From: Oscillatoria nigro-viridis PCC 7112
GTDB taxonomy: Bacteria > Cyanobacteriota > Cyanobacteriia > Cyanobacteriales > Microcoleaceae
Assembly (NCBI RefSeq): GCF_000317475.1
Contig: NC_019729.1
Location: 5,470,501-5,534,500, forward strand
Length of the DNA: 64,000 bases
Direction: 5' to 3'
Below are positions 61,006-64,000 of the stretch, piece after piece. The notes below the pieces were generated by a model, which ran no database searches, was not told the origin of the DNA, and saw only the letters and a program-made list of their open reading frames with translations. Positions within the stretch are counted from its first letter, which is position 1, and each line of letters begins with the position of its first letter. The translations under genes were made by a program, and so were the position numbers.

Positions 61006-62907
61006 TCACAAATTCGATAGAGGAACTCCCAGCCATCCAGTAAAGTTTTGTTTCTGAATAGCGGTGGGCTGTTCCACAGGCACGATCGAGTAACGTGTCG
61101 GGCGCGGCGGGGCGAGAGTAACAGGACAAGTCCGCAGTTCGTCTTGGTGAAAAACCGTCACCTCTATTGTGTCCCCCGGCTGATAATCTTTAAGCCTCTC
61201 GCCCGCTTGTTCTGCATTTACCCGAAAACCTTCGATCGCCAGCAACTCGTCTCCAGCATCAATTCCGGCTAATTGTGCCGGAGATCCTACTTCGACAAAT
61301 TTAACCATTTCCCGCCCGTTTTCCGTTCCCAACGTCCAACCGATGCGAGGTGTTTCGCTAGTTTCGCCTGCGGTGAGTTCCAGCCCGAAAGGTTCCAGAT
61401 ACTTGTTGTAAGGCAACTCTTCTGTACCGTCTATATAGCGCGCGAAAAAGTCGCTCAAATCCATGCCGGCGACGGACTCGATCGCACTTTGCAAATCTTC
61501 GGGAGTAAAGCCTATTTCTGCTGGCAGCGAAGGAGAATTTAAGTGTCCGTTTGAGGTTAAATGCGCCGCTTTGCCGTCTGTTCGAGACTTCAGGTCAAAA
61601 TCGCCGTTTTGGGCCGAATTAGCATTGCCAAACTGCTGCCACATCAAACGCATCACATCGTCGAGCGAGCGATCGTTGCCGTGTCTGGCTCGAATCAACA
61701 AATCGAGCAAAAACGAAACAACTTCCCCTTTCAAATAATAGGAAATCTGCGAATTGTCGCTATTAGCATCCCTGCGATAAAGTTTAATCCAAGCATCCCA
61801 GCTCGACTCGCTGACAGGCTGCACGCTCCGCCCCGGAGTCATTTGCAAGCGAGTGATTTCCTTAGCCAGATTTTGAAATAAACCCTTCACGCCGTAGAGA
61901 CCCGATCGAAAAGGAATTACCAAATCGTAATAACTGGTAGTGCCTTCGGAGAACCACAAAGAAGGAGTATAATTTTCTTTTTCGTAGTCAAATACTTCGA
62001 GAGCTTTCGGTCGAATGCGCTTGACATTCCAGAGGTGAAAAAACTCGTGAGCTACCAACTGAATAAAACGTTCATACTTTTCCTTAGCCCGAAAGCCAAA
62101 ACGCGGATAGTTGAGAGTGCAGCTCTCCTTGTGTTCCAAACCGCCAAAACCCGAGCCGGACAAATGCAGGAAAAACACATAGCGTTCGTAAGGCAAACCG
62201 CCGAACATTTTTGCCTCGACTTCGATCACTTTTTGGATGTCTCGAATCGTGCGATCTGGTTCTAAATTGCCTTTTCCCCAAACAACTAGCTGGTGGGGTT
62301 TTCCCCTCACTTCAAAGTCGTACACTTCGTGACAGCCAATCTCAAAAGGACTATCGACAAGGGTATCAAAATCCGCAGCAGCGAAAGTAAAATTTTGACC
62401 GGAAACAGGCGGCAAAGTTGTAACGGTGCGCCATTCTGGCTGCGGTGGCACAACTGTCACGGTGTAACAGTTGCGCTCAAAACCGGGCAAGAAAAAGCAC
62501 AAAGCCGCCGGATTGAAATAACCGTGAGTCGAGTCTAAATGATTGGTTCGCACTGTCAGTTCGTTGGCAAAAATGCGGTAGAAAACCGTGATATCTGACA
62601 CCGAATCGGTCTCGATTTGCCAGTGATTTTTGCTTTTTTTGCGCCAAGGTAAAGCTCGATCGCCCGCCAGGGAGCTAAAATCTTGCAAGTGGCGGGCGTA
62701 CTCTCGAACCAAGTAAGAACCGGGAGTCCAGACAGGCATTTTTAAATCCAGAACCGGCTCCGACCAACCTTGCACGCGCAAAGTTACTTCAAAAAGGTGG
62801 GATTCAGGATTGGGCATCGCCACCGAATATTGAATTGTCGGTGCTGTTAGTTGCCCCTGACAGTTGCCGGCAGCGGACGAGGTATCCAAAGAAGTAACAT
62901 CAGTCAT
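61006..62907 (-). CDS. M61-family peptidase (glycyl-aminopeptidase type) with PDZ domain
   Basis: This 633-residue protein begins with a beta-sandwich domain (YSVAMPNPESHLFEVTLRVQGW), then the M61 catalytic domain with HEFFHLWNVKRIRP (HExxH) and the downstream Glu in WFSEGTTSYYD, and a C-terminal PDZ domain (IGWTLGTENGREMVKFVEVGSPAQLAGIDAGDELLAIEGFRV). The segment around residues 440-475 (GNANSAQNGDFDLKSRTDGKAAHLTSNG) is low-complexity and may be extended. There is no signal peptide, so it is probably cytoplasmic. ATG 62907 overlaps the last 4 bp of the crp gene (ATGA), so they are translated as one operon. Confidence 0.93.
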   Translation of the reverse strand: MTDVTSLDTSSAAGNCQGQLTAPTIQYSVAMPNPESHLFEVTLRVQGWSEPVLDLKMPVWTPGSYLVREYARHLQDFSSLAGDRALPWRKKSKNHWQIETDSVSDITVFYRIFANELTVRTNHLDSTHGYFNPAALCFFLPGFERNCYTVTVVPPQPEWRTVTTLPPVSGQNFTFAAADFDTLVDSPFEIGCHEVYDFEVRGKPHQLVVWGKGNLEPDRTIRDIQKVIEVEAKMFGGLPYERYVFFLHLSGSGFGGLEHKESCTLNYPRFGFRAKEKYERFIQLVAHEFFHLWNVKRIRPKALEVFDYEKENYTPSLWFSEGTTSYYDLVIPFRSGLYGVKGLFQNLAKEITRLQMTPGRSVQPVSESSWDAWIKLYRRDANSDNSQISYYLKGEVVSFLLDLLIRARHGNDRSLDDVMRLMWQQFGNANSAQNGDFDLKSRTDGKAAHLTSNGHLNSPSLPAEIGFTPEDLQSAIESVAGMDLSDFFARYIDGTEELPYNKYLEPFGLELTAGETSETPRIGWTLGTENGREMVKFVEVGSPAQLAGIDAGDELLAIEGFRVNAEQAGERLKDYQPGDTIEVTVFHQDELRTCPVTLAPPRPTRYSIVPVEQPTAIQKQNFTGWLGVPLSNL

Positions 62908-63584
62908 TGACTTGCCAAATTAATCAAGTGCTTGAGGTTGATCAAATGGATAGTTTGGTTGTCTGGATCGATTTTGATCCAACCTTTACTATCGAGTTTT
63001 TCCATAATTTTGCTGGTTTCATCTAGGGTGATATCTGTGACATCAGCTAAGTCTTCATAAGGGATATTGAAGATATCTTTGCCCTCAGCAGTTTTCTGAC
63101 CGTAGTTTTCTGCCAGCTCGACTAAAGTATTTGCTAGTTTAACCGCTGGCTGGCGGTTTCGGAGTTGATAGCGGAGATTGGTTTGGCGGAGTCGCCGTAC
63201 CATCAGTTGCAGCATCCGGTGGTGCAATTGCGGGTCTTTAAACAGGGTTTGGATAAATCGCTGAGCTGTGACGCTCAGAAGTCGCACGGGCGATAGAGCA
63301 AGTACGTCATTCGATCGGGGAGATTCGTCCAGAATGGCCATTTCGCCGAAGAAGGCACCCCGTCCTAAAATAGCCATTGATACAGCTCGATCGTTTGACA
63401 AGCGGCGGACTTTTACCCAGCCAGACACGACAAAGTAAATCGCGTTGCCCCAAGAATCCTCCATCACCACAGCTCGGCCCGGGGGATACTCATGCTTGAC
63501 GGCATTTGATAGCAGCCCTCCCAAGGTTTCTGGGTTAGCACCCTTAAATAGAGGGAATAGCTCACTGAAAGCTTCTGTCTTCAT
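62904..63584 (-). CDS. Crp/Fnr-family transcription regulator
   Basis: This 226-residue protein has an N-terminal cyclic-nucleotide-binding-type beta barrel (SELFPLFKGANPETLGGLLSN, GRGAFFGEMAILDESPRSNDVLAL, the F-G-E-x-A-L-L-x-x-x-x-R-x-x-x-V core) and a C-terminal helix-turn-helix (about 165-215; IPYEDLADVTDITLDETSKIMEKLDSKGWIKID). No Cys cluster, so not an oxygen-sensing Fnr. It could bind cAMP, which might link it to the cyclase at 47571, but the ligand is not proven. It overlaps the M61 gene by 4 bp, and a co-transcribed regulator may control that gene. ATG 63584. Confidence 0.93.
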   Translation of the reverse strand: MKTEAFSELFPLFKGANPETLGGLLSNAVKHEYPPGRAVVMEDSWGNAIYFVVSGWVKVRRLSNDRAVSMAILGRGAFFGEMAILDESPRSNDVLALSPVRLLSVTAQRFIQTLFKDPQLHHRMLQLMVRRLRQTNLRYQLRNRQPAVKLANTLVELAENYGQKTAEGKDIFNIPYEDLADVTDITLDETSKIMEKLDSKGWIKIDPDNQTIHLINLKHLINLASQ

Positions 63585-63744
63585 GCAAACTCGCGGAGGT
63601 GGGAAATATGATTAGGCGACACCCAACAGCTAGGGAACGATCGATGTTTGGGAACACAAACAATCTGTTGCTCCTTTAATTGATGATAAGGGTGCAGAGG
63701 CCCGGTTCACGTAAAATCGGCAGATTCTTTAATCTTAAACGGGT

Positions 63745-64000
63745 TTACAAGCCTGTCACTGCCTGTTGAACTTTGCCCAACAGAGGTTCTATGTAGTTCG
63801 GCCAGCCGATCGCGATTGACTGCGTGTGGGCTAGAGTCTCCGGCTCGATCGCATCTGCCGTCCACCTCAGCGGTTGACCTTGCAAGTCGCAACAAACCAA
63901 TCCGGCTGCTTTTGCTAGAGCCAGAGGGCCGGCGGTATCCCACACTTTCACTCTGCCGTTGAGATACAGGTACAAACCAGCTCTACCGAAGATAACTTCC
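63745..64000 (-). CDS. Inositol monophosphatase family protein, C-terminal end
   Basis: The frame runs off the right edge of the window, so the 5' part is missing. The visible 85 residues end with WDTAGPLALAKAAGLVCCDLQGQPLRW, the WD-x-A-x-x-x-x-I/L-x-x-x-A-G motif of the IMPase/CysQ/fructose-bisphosphatase family, with the metal Asp in WDTAG. Substrate cannot be decided from this fragment; cyanobacterial members near this length are often 3'(2'),5'-bisphosphate nucleotidases or inositol monophosphatases. The gap 63585-63744 to the crp gene shows no gene. Confidence 0.8.
   Translation of the reverse strand, partial: EVIFGRAGLYLYLNGRVKVWDTAGPLALAKAAGLVCCDLQGQPLRWTADAIEPETLAHTQSIAIGWPNYIEPLLGKVQQAVTGL

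Overview
The window comes from a filamentous cyanobacterium, most likely an Oscillatoriales relative of Microcoleus, Oscillatoria or Phormidium. The evidence is psaE (photosystem I) and ndhO (NDH-1), very frequent HIP1-type GCGATCGC and CGATCG words, heptanucleotide tandem repeats, large multi-PAS sensor kinases, a likely cyanobacteriochrome, a slr1658/slr1659-type regulator pair, and a dense load of short palindromic repeats.

Layout. 0-1.7 kb: the end of a STAND (NB-ARC) ATPase and a Panacea-domain antitoxin with an overlapping small partner. 1.8-8.4 kb: FtsH, TspO/MBR protein, M48 protease, a histidine kinase and a small exported protein. 8.4-11.4 kb: a FemAB-like protein and a RibD/DHFR-type reductase, set in and invaded by repeats. 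11.6-20.3 kb: a three-gene operon of two unrecognised proteins and an 1890-residue DExH helicase with Zn-cysteine clusters and a DUF1998-like end, which is a candidate defence system. 20.6-23.6 kb: psaE (with an HLR1-like RpaB site upstream), mutM, ndhO and mdh. 25-34 kb: a cyanobacteriochrome-PAS kinase and a LOV-GGDEF-EAL protein. 34.6-41.7 kb: acnB, a PIN toxin-antitoxin-like pair, a cupin, a pentapeptide protein and a solute-binding lipoprotein. 41.9-47 kb: a 1610-residue hybrid kinase coupled to a small HTH protein. 47.6-52.2 kb: a partner-switching cluster (cyclase, STAS-like, ATPase-like) whose SpoIIE-type phosphatase gene is broken at six places. 52.8-60 kb: an exported protein, a solitary TnpB element, mnmA, nnr, and a tandem duplication carrying two peptidoglycan-binding paralogues. 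60-64 kb: a TerB-like protein, a Crp/Fnr regulator overlapping an M61 peptidase gene, and the end of an inositol monophosphatase family gene.

Two themes stand out. First, signalling: at least five sensory or second-messenger proteins, two of them probable photoreceptors. Second, mobile repeats: two MITE-like families can be defined from the sequence itself. One has TA target sites, and removing it exactly restores a reading frame. The other has 8-bp target duplications at both copies. Repeat-derived segments also sit in frame inside several conserved genes (a sensor kinase, a RibD-like protein, mutM, an EAL domain and nnr). All family assignments were made by reading the sequence; no database search was possible.
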